From: JAIYDQ01 sp031411055
GTDB lineage: Bacteria > Planctomycetota > Planctomycetia > Pirellulales > Pirellulaceae
DNA length: 7,538 bases
Reading direction: 5' to 3'
NCBI GenBank assembly: GCA_031411055.1
Contig: JANOAI010000319.1
Location: 1 to 7,538, forward strand
The translations under genes and the position numbers were made by a program. The notes below the pieces were generated by a model. It saw nothing but the letters and a program-made list of their open reading frames with translations. It did no database searches and was not told where the DNA came from. How positions within the stretch are numbered: the stretch's first letter is position 1; the number at the start of each line of letters is the position of its first letter. Below, piece after piece: positions 1-6,143 of the stretch.

Positions 1-2
1 TG

Positions 3-1157
3 CGCGTTGCCATAGCCTTCCGCGAACGATGCAAGATTGTTAATTTGGCGAGTGGGAATGTGGAGTCCGAACTTGAGAAATACTCGGGACAAGGACTATC
101 GGATTATTCGTCAAATGGGATGCTCATAAGTCGGTTTTCAAAAGATAAGAGCAATCCTCAGAAGGCTATCTTGTGGAACGCATCGAATGGACAGATTGTC
201 GGAAGTATCGACGCGCCGAACGAAGATTGCGTTCCGATATTCTCACCGGACGGAAAAAGAATTTTCGGGGTGTTCGCTCAAGGATTGGTGATTTGGGATT
301 CCTCGAACTTAGAACGGGTCGGCCAAGTCGATATCCGGTGGCCAAAGGAAAAATGGTTTCGCGGGCTTTTGGCCTGGAATCCAGCAAATCAAGAGTTGGC
401 GGCGGTGGATGGTCACGGTCGAGTGTTAAAGATCGACTTAATTCAGGACACAGCTACGCCGCTCTTGCGTGAGCAAAAAGACCCAGTGAAATCAGTCTGT
501 TGGTCGCAAGATGGGACGCGACTAATCACGATTGGCCAGGAAGATGGATCAGTTTCGGTTTGGAATATTCAAACCGGCATCGTATTAACACGCATTCCGG
601 ACAAGGGCATAAGCTATGCGTCCTTTTCGGCAGACGGTACGAAAGTTGTTACTTCAACGCAGAGAACGGATGTCGTTCGAAAGAAACGACGGGCACCACC
701 GTTCTGGGATCGTTCGACAAAAGTTTGGGACGCGACAACGGGAAGCTTGGAAAGAGACTTGCCGACAGTCGGCATTGTAACTTTCTCACATGATTGGGCG
801 TTTGTGGTAGAGACAGGGCCGGAAGGACTTCGTATTGCACGATTTGATGGCTCCGAATCCTGCTACTTTCCTGAATGGTTCGATGGACACGGAAGCAGTT
901 GCGTATTCGCTCCGGACAATAGCTATCTGGCATCAGTCAATGGCAGTGGGCGTGTTGCGATCTGGCGGCATCGTGCCCCCGAACGCTTTTGGACCTACTG
1001 CATTACCGGTTATGATCTATGGGTGGCACTGTTGGCTTTTGTCGCGTTGGCTTGGGCCATTGTTGGTTTCGTGAGAATGCCGGTACCTCCGTGCAGCACA
1101 GACGATCCAACAGCGAACAATCCGATGGACCGAAGCGGGGGATCGGCCGCTTCCTGA
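3..1157 (+). CDS. WD40-repeat protein with C-terminal membrane anchor (5' end outside window)
   Basis: The reading frame is open to the left edge. A TTG at 45 could be read as a start, but codons 3-44 continue a beta-propeller blade (AIAFRERCKIVNLASG), so the gene starts before the window. About 384 residues are visible. Blade-like units end in IWDSS, LKIDL, VWNIQTG, VWDATTG and AIWRHRAPE, each preceded by an F/W-S-x-DG type strand (FSPDGKR, WSQDGTR, FSADGTK, FAPDNSY). A hydrophobic segment at about residues 337-357 of the fragment (YDLWVALLAFVALAWAIVGF) predicts a single membrane helix, followed by a 27-residue tail. WD40 propellers are protein-interaction scaffolds; no enzymatic role or partner can be named. 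The last residues, NNPMDRSGGSAAS, are encoded by the left arm and loop of the attC-like site at 1112-1201, so the recombination site supplies the tail. Family certain, function unknown. Confidence 0.85.
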   Translation, partial: RVAIAFRERCKIVNLASGNVESELEKYSGQGLSDYSSNGMLISRFSKDKSNPQKAILWNASNGQIVGSIDAPNEDCVPIFSPDGKRIFGVFAQGLVIWDSSNLERVGQVDIRWPKEKWFRGLLAWNPANQELAAVDGHGRVLKIDLIQDTATPLLREQKDPVKSVCWSQDGTRLITIGQEDGSVSVWNIQTGIVLTRIPDKGISYASFSADGTKVVTSTQRTDVVRKKRRAPPFWDRSTKVWDATTGSLERDLPTVGIVTFSHDWAFVVETGPEGLRIARFDGSESCYFPEWFDGHGSSCVFAPDNSYLASVNGSGRVAIWRHRAPERFWTYCITGYDLWVALLAFVALAWAIVGFVRMPVPPCSTDDPTANNPMDRSGGSAAS

Positions 1158-1201
1158 TGGAAAATTTACCTGCCCCCGCTCGATCATCGGGGCCGTTCGT
1201 C
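1112..1201 (+). other. attC-like recombination site 1 (end of WD40 cassette)
   Basis: Imperfect palindrome. R'' box AGCGAAC at 1112-1118 and R' box GTTCGTC at 1195-1201. Inside, CGATG (1123-1127) pairs with CATCG (1185-1189), and CG + AGCGGGGG (1131-1141) pairs with CCCCCGCTCG (1173-1182). A1133 is left unpaired, resembling the extrahelical bases of attC sites. The loop is about 31 nt. The site overlaps the end of the WD40 gene, whose stop lies in the loop. The integron interpretation is inferred from this architecture and from the matches between sites. Confidence 0.8.
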
Positions 1202-1222
1202 GCTCAAGGGAGACCACAACTT

Positions 1223-1618
1223 ATGACAGATGATTCCTTGATTCGTGAACTTCAACGTGCTTGGTTTCGCGCCACGGTGAATGGTGACATTGCTACGATT
1301 AGCGAACTAATGACCGAAGATGTTGTGTTCCTGACGCCGGGACGACCGCCGTTTGGGCGGCAAGAATTCATTGAATCGTTCAAAGCGATGAACGAGCATG
1401 TCGTAATGAATTGTGATGGCGAGTACGTAGAAATTGTTGTCGATGGAGAATTTGCCTATGCAATGGCTCACCTCGACATCACGGTCACGCCAAAGAACGG
1501 TGGTACTGCAAAGCAATTGTCGGGGAATGCTCTGTCTATATTCAAGCGTCTGGCAGACGGGAAATGGCGATTGTCCCGTGACGCAAACTTGCTCACATCA
1601 AAATCGATAGGAATGTAG
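1223..1618 (+). CDS. NTF2-like / SnoaL-like (DUF4440-type) small protein
   Basis: 131 residues, the usual size of a single-domain NTF2-fold protein. The pattern fits the DUF4440/SnoaL group: an N-terminal helix (LIRELQRAWFRATVNGDIATISELMTED), then VVFLTPGRPPFGRQEFIESF, then strands with YAMAHLDITVTP and a C-terminal LSIFKRLADGKWRLSRDANL. This cone-shaped fold carries small-molecule isomerases, hydrolases and binding proteins, so substrate and reaction cannot be given. No signal peptide or membrane segment; cytoplasmic. Start chosen at ATG 1223 because AGGGAG (1207-1212) lies 10 nt upstream; the frame is open further upstream, but only through the attC site. The gene fills its cassette: it begins 22 bases after R' of site 1 and ends 14 bases before R'' of site 2. 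Confidence 0.8.
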   Translation: MTDDSLIRELQRAWFRATVNGDIATISELMTEDVVFLTPGRPPFGRQEFIESFKAMNEHVVMNCDGEYVEIVVDGEFAYAMAHLDITVTPKNGGTAKQLSGNALSIFKRLADGKWRLSRDANLLTSKSIGM

Positions 1619-1632
1619 AATTCCGACAACGC

Positions 1633-1719
1633 TACGAACAAAAAAACCCGAGTTGCCGATCAGGCGTTTCCTGAAATCAGAGTCACTTGGTGGCAACCGG
1701 GTGATTTTAGGCGTTCGCC
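1633..1719 (+). other. attC-like recombination site 2 (end of NTF2-like cassette)
   Basis: R'' box TACGAAC at 1633-1639 and R' box GTTCGCC at 1713-1719. The inner stem is strong: ACCCG + GTTGCC (1646-1657) pairs with GGCAACCGGGT (1692-1702), leaving A1651 unpaired after a CG, the same place as in site 1. Outside it A1642-1645 can face T1705-1708. The loop is about 34 nt. Reverse complement of the R'' region (GTTCGTAGC) matches the R' region of site 1 (GTTCGTCGC) at 8 of 9 bases, tying both ends of this cassette together. Confidence 0.82.
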
Positions 1720-1732
1720 GGAGAAACAACCA

Positions 1733-2272
1733 ATGGACTTTGCGGGCGAAAACTGCCGGACAGAATTGCTCGACCACATGAAGCGAATGCTTCCGCCTTC
1801 GGAAGTATTCACGATCGCTGATGCAATCGCTGCGTTCGAGAGATCCTTTCGCAACGATCGGATTGAAAAAATTTCCGATGGCATATTGCTGATTTGTTTC
1901 CCACTAGGAACGATTCAGAGGCGTGTGATCGATTTCGTTGTTTGCAGACAACTTGGCCTCGAGGATGAAAAAATCACCGAGACGCCTGGACAGATAATTG
2001 CTCAAGTGAAACTTCCATGTGGTTTGCCATCATTGCTAATGCGGAAAATCGTACTGATGCTTTCCGCGAAAGATCGTGAATATGCTGAAGGTTCTTTCAA
2101 CTCCTTTCGGAACACTTTACTGTACAGGCTTTATCGTAACCGGAAGCCAATAGAATCAAAAATCAGCTATTGGGGTGGCGACGACTTTTGGCAAATGGCG
2201 GCGACTATAATACCGAAGATGAAGGAAGAGGGGCTGATTACATGTGGCGGACGCTCACGTATTTCGGAATAA
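1733..2272 (+). CDS. Hypothetical protein, 179 aa (orphan cassette gene)
   Basis: I do not recognise a family. Start at ATG 1733 is supported by GGAG at 1720-1723, 9 nt upstream, which overlaps the last bases of attC-like site 2. The protein is soluble by eye, with no signal peptide and no long hydrophobic helix. It has a mixed N-terminal half (ELLDHMKRMLPPSEVFTIAD, then a strand-like ILLICFPLGTIQRRVIDFVV) and a basic, helical second half (RNTLLYRLYRNRKPIESKIS). It ends a few bases before the R'' box of site 3. The antisense frame at 1660-1884 is shorter and lacks a ribosome binding site. Coding is supported by position, start context and fit to the cassette; function is unknown. Confidence 0.7.
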   Translation: MDFAGENCRTELLDHMKRMLPPSEVFTIADAIAAFERSFRNDRIEKISDGILLICFPLGTIQRRVIDFVVCRQLGLEDEKITETPGQIIAQVKLPCGLPSLLMRKIVLMLSAKDREYAEGSFNSFRNTLLYRLYRNRKPIESKISYWGGDDFWQMAATIIPKMKEEGLITCGGRSRISE

Positions 2273-2278
2273 CAACTC

Positions 2279-2370
2279 GGCGAACAAAACCATGCAATCG
2301 AGCGGCGTCCGCTGTTGCTAGATGTCAATTCACTTTACTGGCCGCCGCCGAATGATGGTGGGCGTTAGAT
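2279..2370 (+). other. attC-like recombination site 3 (end of 179-aa cassette)
   Basis: R'' box GGCGAAC at 2279-2285 and R' box GTTAGAT at 2364-2370, which fits the classical GTTRRRY consensus. The inner stem pairs CG + GCGGCG (2299-2307) with CGCCGCCG (2343-2350), leaving A2301 unpaired after CG. Further out ACCAT (2289-2293) pairs with ATGGT (2355-2359). Reverse complement of the R'' region (GTTCGCCG) is identical over 8 bases to the R' region of site 2 (from 1713), as expected for the two ends of one cassette. Confidence 0.85.
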
Positions 2371-2776
2371 GCGGAACATGTTGCACAGCCTAGAAGAAAA
2401 CTTCGAATCGTTCGCGGGCCGATTCGTTCGAAGTTACTGGCAAACTGTCAAGAATGGCGATTTCCAGATGCCGCCGAACGAGCCGGTCGAGGAAACGGTC
2501 GAGGAACTAATCGCAGACGTCTCCATCACAACGGGCATTAGGGAGGCATCCAAAAAATCTATAGCCGTTTACGAGTTGCTTATGATGGGGAAACTCGGAG
2601 ACTGGTGGCGTTTCGGATTTCGATGTGACCACGATCGTTGGAAGCTGATCGACTGCACGGCTCGGTCTGACAACGAATCCCAGCCACATGATTTGCTGGG
2701 CGAAGTGTACTCGCAGTACTTCAGTCCGTTCCTGCTTCACGTGACGGACGCAGCAAATGCGAAACAATGCATCTAA
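2369..2776 (+). CDS. Hypothetical protein, 135 aa (orphan cassette gene bounded by the repeat)
   Basis: I do not recognise a family. It is an acidic, soluble protein with an N-terminal helix (SLEENFESFAGRFVRSYWQT), a Glu-rich stretch (PVEETVEELIAD) and a C-terminal part rich in aromatics (GDWWRFGFRCDHDRWKLIDC). No membrane segment or signal peptide. The first ATG (2369) lies inside the R' box of attC-like site 3 (GTTAGATG) with no Shine-Dalgarno sequence; a second ATG at 2378 is an alternative, also without one. The TAA stop (2774-2776) is part of the R'' box ATCTAAC of site 4. The ORF therefore uses the whole cassette. Translation may be leaderless or coupled. The antisense frame 2507-2824 runs into the intron and is rejected. 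Confidence 0.65.
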   Translation: MRNMLHSLEENFESFAGRFVRSYWQTVKNGDFQMPPNEPVEETVEELIADVSITTGIREASKKSIAVYELLMMGKLGDWWRFGFRCDHDRWKLIDCTARSDNESQPHDLLGEVYSQYFSPFLLHVTDAANAKQCI

Positions 2777-2781
2777 CAAAG
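2771..2781 (+). other. attC-like site 4, left part (split by group II intron)
   Basis: R'' box ATCTAAC at 2771-2777 fits the RYYYAAC consensus. Its reverse complement with flank, GTTAGATGC, is identical over 9 bases to the R' region of site 3 (2364-2372). The palindrome is cut after about 2781 by the intron and continues at 4856. Joining the two gives AACAAAGCATGCACCGAAG, which resembles the left arm of site 3 (AACAAAACCATGCAATCGAG). Confidence 0.82.
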
Positions 2782-2784
2782 ATC

Positions 2785-2851
2785 GGGATAGGGGTCGGAT
2801 TTCTCCGGACCCCTCCCACAACACTTAGCATGCGGGCCCGCATTAGGCGTT
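2785..2851 (-). ncRNA. Group IIC intron domains V and VI
   Basis: Domain V (2851 to 2820, minus strand) reads AACGCCTAATGCGGG then CCCGCATGCTAAGTGTT. The base pairs AACGC with GTGTT, and an upper TGCGG/CCGCA-type stem follows. The CGC triad lies near its 5' side. Domain VI (2817 to 2785) is a GGGAGGGG/CCCCTATCCC stem with a CGGA-GAAA-TCCG tip; the unpaired A at 2789, seven bases before the 3' end, is the predicted branch point. Two positions in the lower half of domain V, C·A and A·C, do not pair. The stop codon of the RT ORF (2845-2843) lies inside domain V. Confidence 0.82.
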
Positions 2852-3691
2852 TCGTTTCCTCGCAGTAAGCTTCTGCCAGATTGTTAATAGGCTGACTAGT
2901 CCTTCTCCGGTGAGATAGTCCGTCGAGAGCGCCGCGTGAACGGCGTAACTCGATGACATGACCCACGGGCCTTTGCTGCTGATACCATGAGTGATCGCTT
3001 CATGTTCGCCGATACCGAGCTTCTTCAGATTCGCGATGCGAGTTCGCGGACCGCGCCATTGTTTCCAGTAGCAGGACCGGAGACGGCGACGGACCCACTT
3101 GTCGAGGTCGCGAAAGAGGCTTTGAATCGGGATGATCTTGAAGTAACCTACCCCGCCTTGGAAGTACTGACGAAGCTCTTGGAGCCGGTGCGGGATCGTG
3201 ACACCGCGATTGCGGCGAGTGATCTCGCGAGTCCGGTCTTTTAACTTCTTGAGGTTCTTCTGGCTGACTCGAAACTGACCGCCGTATCCTGCGAAGCAGA
3301 AGCCGAGAAACTCGACTTCCGTCGTCTTACAGATGCGGCTCTTCTGGTGATTGACCACCAGTTGCAGTTTGCGGGTTAGGTATTGTTCTATCGAGCGAGC
3401 TACGCGTTCGGCGGCTTCTTTCGTCTTGGTAAATACGAGGAAGTCGTCGGCGTAGCGGACAAAGGGTAGACCTCGCTTCTCGAGTTCTTTGTCGAGGTCA
3501 TCCAATAGGATGTTCGCTAAGAGTGGAGAGAGCGGGCCGCCTTGCATGGTGCCTTCGATCGATGGCTGCAGGTGGGCGTCGACCATTACGCCTGCTCGCA
3601 AGTAGTTACCGATCAGTCGAAGCAGGCGTTTATCGGAAATTTTCCGAGCAACGCGGGCCATCAAAACATCGCGTTGAACTTTGTCGAACGA
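2843..3691 (-). pseudogene. Group IIC intron RT-maturase, C-terminal fragment (RT3-7, X/maturase domain)
   Basis: About 280 residues matching the second half of a bacterial group II intron-encoded protein. It runs FDKVQRDVLMARVARKI (RT3), QGGPLSPLLANILLDDLD (RT4, fragment residues 51-68) and FVRYADDFLVF with the catalytic YADD (81-84). It continues through LQLVVNHQKSRICKTTEVEFLGF (RT6-7) to the group II maturase region (QELRQYFQGGVGYFK...RDLDKWVRRRLR). There is no DNA-endonuclease domain, as usual for class C. The frame appears to open with TTG at 3694, but there is an in-frame TAA just upstream and the family similarity begins abruptly at FDKV, inside the conserved IEKFFD motif. It is therefore the right part of a broken gene, not a short protein. 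The left part is at 4083-4343. Confidence 0.88.
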
Positions 3692-3694
3692 CAA

Positions 3695-4083
3695 AATCTC
3701 TTAATACCCACCTCCACGACCCGCTCAATGCCAGCATTCATAGGGCTGAGGTTACTGATCCTCGTGAGCCGCTGTATGGAAAGCGGCTACAAATCGAATC
3801 CATACGACGCACAGACGCTCGAATTGCGAATGTGTTTCTACGCACAGAGGAGGGAGTAGTACTTCGCGTACCACTGCGTGCCACCTCACTTTCGACATTG
3901 GTCGATCACTCGCCTCGCACCACACTGAACAAAGACGCTGTCGTTCAGTTTATGGAACTCGCGAAGGAGTACGCGCTATGTCGGTCAACCAAGACTCGCA
4001 AGTCGATCAAGTCTGGTCAACGCTCAATCAACAACAGCAACAAGAAGTCGTAAACCAAATCCGTACTGTGATCAAGGAGATGG
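3695..4083 (+). mobile_element. Foreign block replacing the centre of the intron RT gene
   Basis: Minus-strand RT similarity stops after MTIQDFP (about 4083) and resumes at FDKV (about 3691). The roughly 390 bp between carry plus-strand coding signals instead: a DUF5372-like frame and an overlapping small ORF. About 95 RT codons (RT1-RT2 and the start of RT3) are missing, so this is a replacement or an insertion with deletion, not a clean insertion. No terminal inverted repeats or target duplication are obvious. Elements that pair a recombinase with such small ORFs are known to me, but no recombinase gene is present here, so the block would be a remnant. Edges are accurate to perhaps ten bases. 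Confidence 0.6.
3727..4053 (+). pseudogene. DUF5372-like small protein, 5' end unclear
   Basis: The frame reads VTDPREPLYGKRLQIESIRR, then NVFLRTEEGVVLRVPLRATSLSTLVDH, and ends ...SINNSNKKS at 4053. The pattern VT-x-P-x-x-PLYG-(R/K)-x-hydrophobic, a middle strand with an acidic turn, and a Leu/Pro-rich end resembles small DUF5372-type proteins encoded beside site-specific recombinases in mobile elements. I recognise this only from the pattern. No convincing start codon or ribosome binding site precedes VTDP; the frame runs back into RT sequence, so the real 5' end was probably lost at the left junction near 3695. The last 76 bases overlap the next ORF in another frame, which suggests translational coupling. 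The biochemical role is unknown. Confidence 0.45.
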
Positions 4084-4190
4084 GGGAAATCTTGGATCGT
4101 CATGCCATCGGGACCAGGGGCTCCAGCATTCGATCGGACTTTCTTCCAGGCTTTCTCGACGTTAGCTTTGTCGACAATGCTTTCCATTAA
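3978..4190 (+). CDS. Small Gln-rich ORF of the inserted block, probably 3'-truncated
   Basis: ATG 3978 has a strong ribosome binding site, AGGAG at 3965-3969, 8 nt upstream. The product starts MSVNQDSQVDQVWSTLNQQQ and continues with a predicted amphipathic helix (QEVVNQIRTVIKEMGEI). Small proteins of this kind, with W-x-x-L followed by QQ-x-EVV, accompany recombinase/DUF5372 modules, as I recall. It overlaps the upstream frame by 76 bases. From about residue 36 (after 4083) the frame reads antisense through the RT N-terminal fragment, so the C-terminus (to the stop at 4188-4190) is probably an artefact of the junction. Whether it is expressed is unknown. Confidence 0.45.
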   Translation: MSVNQDSQVDQVWSTLNQQQQQEVVNQIRTVIKEMGEILDRHAIGTRGSSIRSDFLPGFLDVSFVDNAFH

Positions 4191-4343
4191 CGATTCTGAT
4201 GAATGGCTCAAGGCTGTCGGACTCATATTCGCCGAAGACGATTTATCTCGGCTGAGATTCCAAAGAGCACGGGGCTTTTCGGTGTCGGCTCCCGGAGGGA
4301 CGCACGAGCTAGCTTCTATGTGGTTCGGACGGTTCGAGAACAT
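4083..4343 (-). pseudogene. Group IIC intron RT-maturase, N-terminal fragment (RT0 region)
   Basis: Minus-strand ATG at 4343-4341 follows AAGGAAG with an 8-9 nt spacer, which decides this start over the in-frame ATG at 4436. The frame encodes a poorly conserved leader (MFSNRPNHIEASSCVPPG), then the family's LMESIVDKANVEKAWKKV (about residues 52-69) and SNAGAPGPDGMTIQDFP (71-87), the RT0 signature of group II intron proteins. Similarity ends there; further reading (HLLDHSTDLVYDF..., stop near 4017) comes from the complement of the inserted small ORF. Together with the fragment at 2843-3691 it makes one gene lacking its middle, roughly RT1 to the start of RT3. Confidence 0.82.
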
Positions 4344-4855
4344 GATAGGATCTTCCTTGTGATTAAGAAACGTTCGGTCCTTCCCAGCTGGTTGGTGTGC
4401 CAGGGTCGGTATTATGACCTCTGCTGCCTTCTGCAAGCACGAGTCGAGTTACCTGGTCGCCCCGCCTTTCAGGCAAGCCCTACTCACGGGTACGCGTTGC
4501 AGATCTCCCCGGATATGAACGTGAACTTTCGCTGCGCAAGCTCGTCATCTACCTTGGAGTCTGTTGGGAACGGTTTCGTTGTCCACGGGCAACTCACCTC
4601 AGGATCTCTCTAGGCCACTATAACGTTTCTGTTCGTAGCCTCGCAACTTGGACGAGAATGTGGCGAAACAGGATTGATCGTTCGCTTGACCAACACATTC
4701 GCAAGCTTCCTGTCCACGGTTCGTCGCCTCCCCGCAGTTGCCTTCGTCTAGTACTTAGTATTAGTTGGTAACATTTGGTATACTGTCCTCCAAGCAATTC
4801 CCAGTTTCGTACAGGGGACTTGCACCCTACGAGTTCACGCCTGTGCCGGGCGTAC
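4344..4855 (-). ncRNA. Group IIC intron 5' region (domains I-III)
   Basis: This 512-base stretch has no gene; it is structured intron RNA upstream of the RT start. The 5' hairpin ACGCC (4853-4849) / GGCGT (4841-4837) is followed by GGGTGCAAGTCCC (4827-4815), a motif I recognise from many bacterial intron domain I sequences. Nearer the ORF, CAGGTAACTCGACTCGTGCT and CAGAGGTCATAATACCGA match the usual class C sequence before the coding region. The plus-strand frame at 4765-4986 (containing GLAPYEFTPVPG) is just the complement of this RNA. Confidence 0.8.
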
Positions 4856-4934
4856 CATGCACCGAAGTCGCCGAACAGTGCGTTTTGGCAATGGTAAGAT
4901 CATCGCGGCGACTTGGTGATCCGCGCCGTTCGTC
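4856..4934 (+). other. attC-like site 4, right part (split by group II intron)
   Basis: Continues the site started at 2771. CACCG + AGTCGCCG (4860-4873, A4865 unpaired) pairs with CGGCGACTTGGTG (4906-4918) including one G·T pair. The loop is about 32 nt. R' is GTTCGTC at 4928-4934. The bulged A after CG is at the same place as in sites 1-3. The ribosome binding site of nhaA (AGGAG, 4938-4942) starts four bases after R'. Confidence 0.84.
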
Positions 4935-4948
4935 CTTAGGAGAAATTG

Positions 4949-6142
4949 ATGCGAAGCACGAAGCTATTCAAGGAATTCTTTGCTAGCGAGCGATTGGGGG
5001 CGTTTGTGCTCATGTTTGCCACTGCCGCTTCGCTTTTACTGGCAAACACGTTCTTTGGCGATTCGATGCAACATTTCTTTCACTCCCCAGTTTTGGGAAT
5101 GCCCATCGAGCAATGGGTTAACGACGGCTTGATGGTCATCTTTTTTTTGATGATCGGCTTGGAGCTAGAGCGCGAGATCTACGTGGGCGAACTTTCCTCT
5201 TGGAGGAATGCTGCTTTGCCGGTCGTTGCCGCTGTTGGCGGAATGGCAATACCTGCGCTAATTCACTTCGCTCTTAATATTGGTACCGATACGACGCGCG
5301 GGGCTGGGATTCCAATGGCTACAGATATCGCTTTTTCGCTCGGCGTTCTCGCACTATTTGGGAGTAAGGTTCCATACGCCTTGAAGGTGTTTTTATCGGC
5401 ATTGGCTATTGCCGACGATTTGGGCGCGATTGTCGTCATCGCACTGTTCTATACCAAAGACGTTGCCTTCGCATACCTTGCAGGTGCGATGAGCATTTTT
5501 GGGATTCTCGGAATCCTAAATCGAATGCGCATTCAGATCCTTTGGCCCTATCTCGTTGGTGGGCTGTTGATGTGGTGGTGCTTTCTTCAATCGGGCGTCC
5601 ACGCAACGATTGGCGGCGTGTTGCTTGCTTTTGCCATTCCGTTTTCGAAACGTCGTGAAGACTGTATATCGCATCGACTCCAGCTTCGCCTACACTATCC
5701 CGTAGCGCTTTTAATTCTGCCGATCTTTGCGATCGTGAATACCTGCATTCCCTTGCACGGAGAATGGTACTTCAATTTGTTTCAGCCAAATTCTTTGGGC
5801 ATCTACTTCGGATTGCTCGTAGGCAAACCGCTTGGGATCATCTCATTTTGCCTACTCGCCGTGTACTTCAAGTTCGGAAGGATGCCAGACTCGCTTGGTC
5901 GCCGTCACCTGGTGGGTGCGGGGATTCTTGCAGGAATAGGCTTCACGATGTCCATTTTCATATCTACACAGGCATTTGATGACCATGAGCTGATAAACAT
6001 GTCACAGATTTCGGTATTGCTCGCGTCTGCTACTTCCGTAATCATCGGTAGTTTTTGGTTCATAACATACGTACCAAACGCGACGGTAGACGCCATTGAA
6101 CCGGCTATGGACACACTGTTGCCTACAACCGCACTCGAATAA
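4949..6142 (+). CDS. nhaA: Na+/H+ antiporter NhaA
   Basis: 397 residues, close to the 388 of E. coli NhaA, with about 12 membrane helices. NhaA exports Na+ or Li+ in exchange for 2 H+ across the inner membrane, giving salt and alkaline-pH tolerance. Signature motifs are present: MIGLELERE (68-76), PMATDIAFSLGVLALFG (122-138), SALAIADDLGAI (150-161), SGVHATIGGVLLAFAIP (215-231), GKPLGI (292-297) and AGIGFTMSIFI. The functional residues line up with a constant offset of 7 from E. coli: D126 (D133), D156/D157 (D163/D164), H218 (H225) and K293 (K300). ATG 4949 is chosen over TTG 4946 because AGGAG (4938-4942) is 6 nt upstream. The gene looks intact and is bounded by attC-like sites on both sides, so it is the payload of a 1.2-kb cassette. 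No promoter is evident; expression may depend on upstream transcription. Confidence 0.95.
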   Translation: MRSTKLFKEFFASERLGAFVLMFATAASLLLANTFFGDSMQHFFHSPVLGMPIEQWVNDGLMVIFFLMIGLELEREIYVGELSSWRNAALPVVAAVGGMAIPALIHFALNIGTDTTRGAGIPMATDIAFSLGVLALFGSKVPYALKVFLSALAIADDLGAIVVIALFYTKDVAFAYLAGAMSIFGILGILNRMRIQILWPYLVGGLLMWWCFLQSGVHATIGGVLLAFAIPFSKRREDCISHRLQLRLHYPVALLILPIFAIVNTCIPLHGEWYFNLFQPNSLGIYFGLLVGKPLGIISFCLLAVYFKFGRMPDSLGRRHLVGAGILAGIGFTMSIFISTQAFDDHELINMSQISVLLASATSVIIGSFWFITYVPNATVDAIEPAMDTLLPTTALE

Positions 6143-6143
6143 C

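Larger units (their letters stand above)
2782..4855 (-). mobile_element. Group IIC intron inserted in an attC-like site, with disrupted RT gene
   Basis: On the minus strand the element starts with GTACGCCC at 4855 (family 5' ends are usually GTGCG) and ends ...CCCGAT at 2782. In order it has a folded domain I with the GGGTGCAAGTCCC motif (minus strand, 4827-4815), an RT-maturase ORF in the domain IV position, domain V (2851-2820) and domain VI (2817-2785). CGC in the domain V catalytic-triad position is typical of class C. A known subgroup (IIC-attC) targets the bottom strand of integron attC sites, in the opposite direction to the cassette genes, exactly as here. Excising 2782-4855 restores a normal attC palindrome, which supports both ends to within a base or two. 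The RT ORF is broken, so autonomous mobility is unlikely. Confidence 0.87.

Noticed and set aside
1132..1153. Hairpin GAAGCGG...CCGCTTC as a terminator
   Set aside because: It has no T-run and lies inside attC-like site 1; the larger attC fold explains the region better.
1019..1222. Upstream extension of the NTF2-like ORF
   Set aside because: The frame is open but runs through the WD40 end and the attC-like site; ATG 1223 has a ribosome binding site and matches the family's N-terminus.
2987..3244. Plus-strand ORF of 85 aa
   Set aside because: Antisense to the maturase domain of the intron RT, with no ribosome binding site.
3695..3780. Minus-strand frame (ISNLSPMNAGIERVVEVG) as continuing RT sequence
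   Set aside because: VEVGIKRF superficially resembles the RT3 motif, but the preceding residues match no RT block and the plus-strand frame fits a DUF5372-like protein better.
4765..4986. Plus-strand ORF containing GLAPYEFTPVPG
   Set aside because: It is the complement of the group II intron 5' end and domain I; such translations recur as spurious proteins wherever related introns lie.
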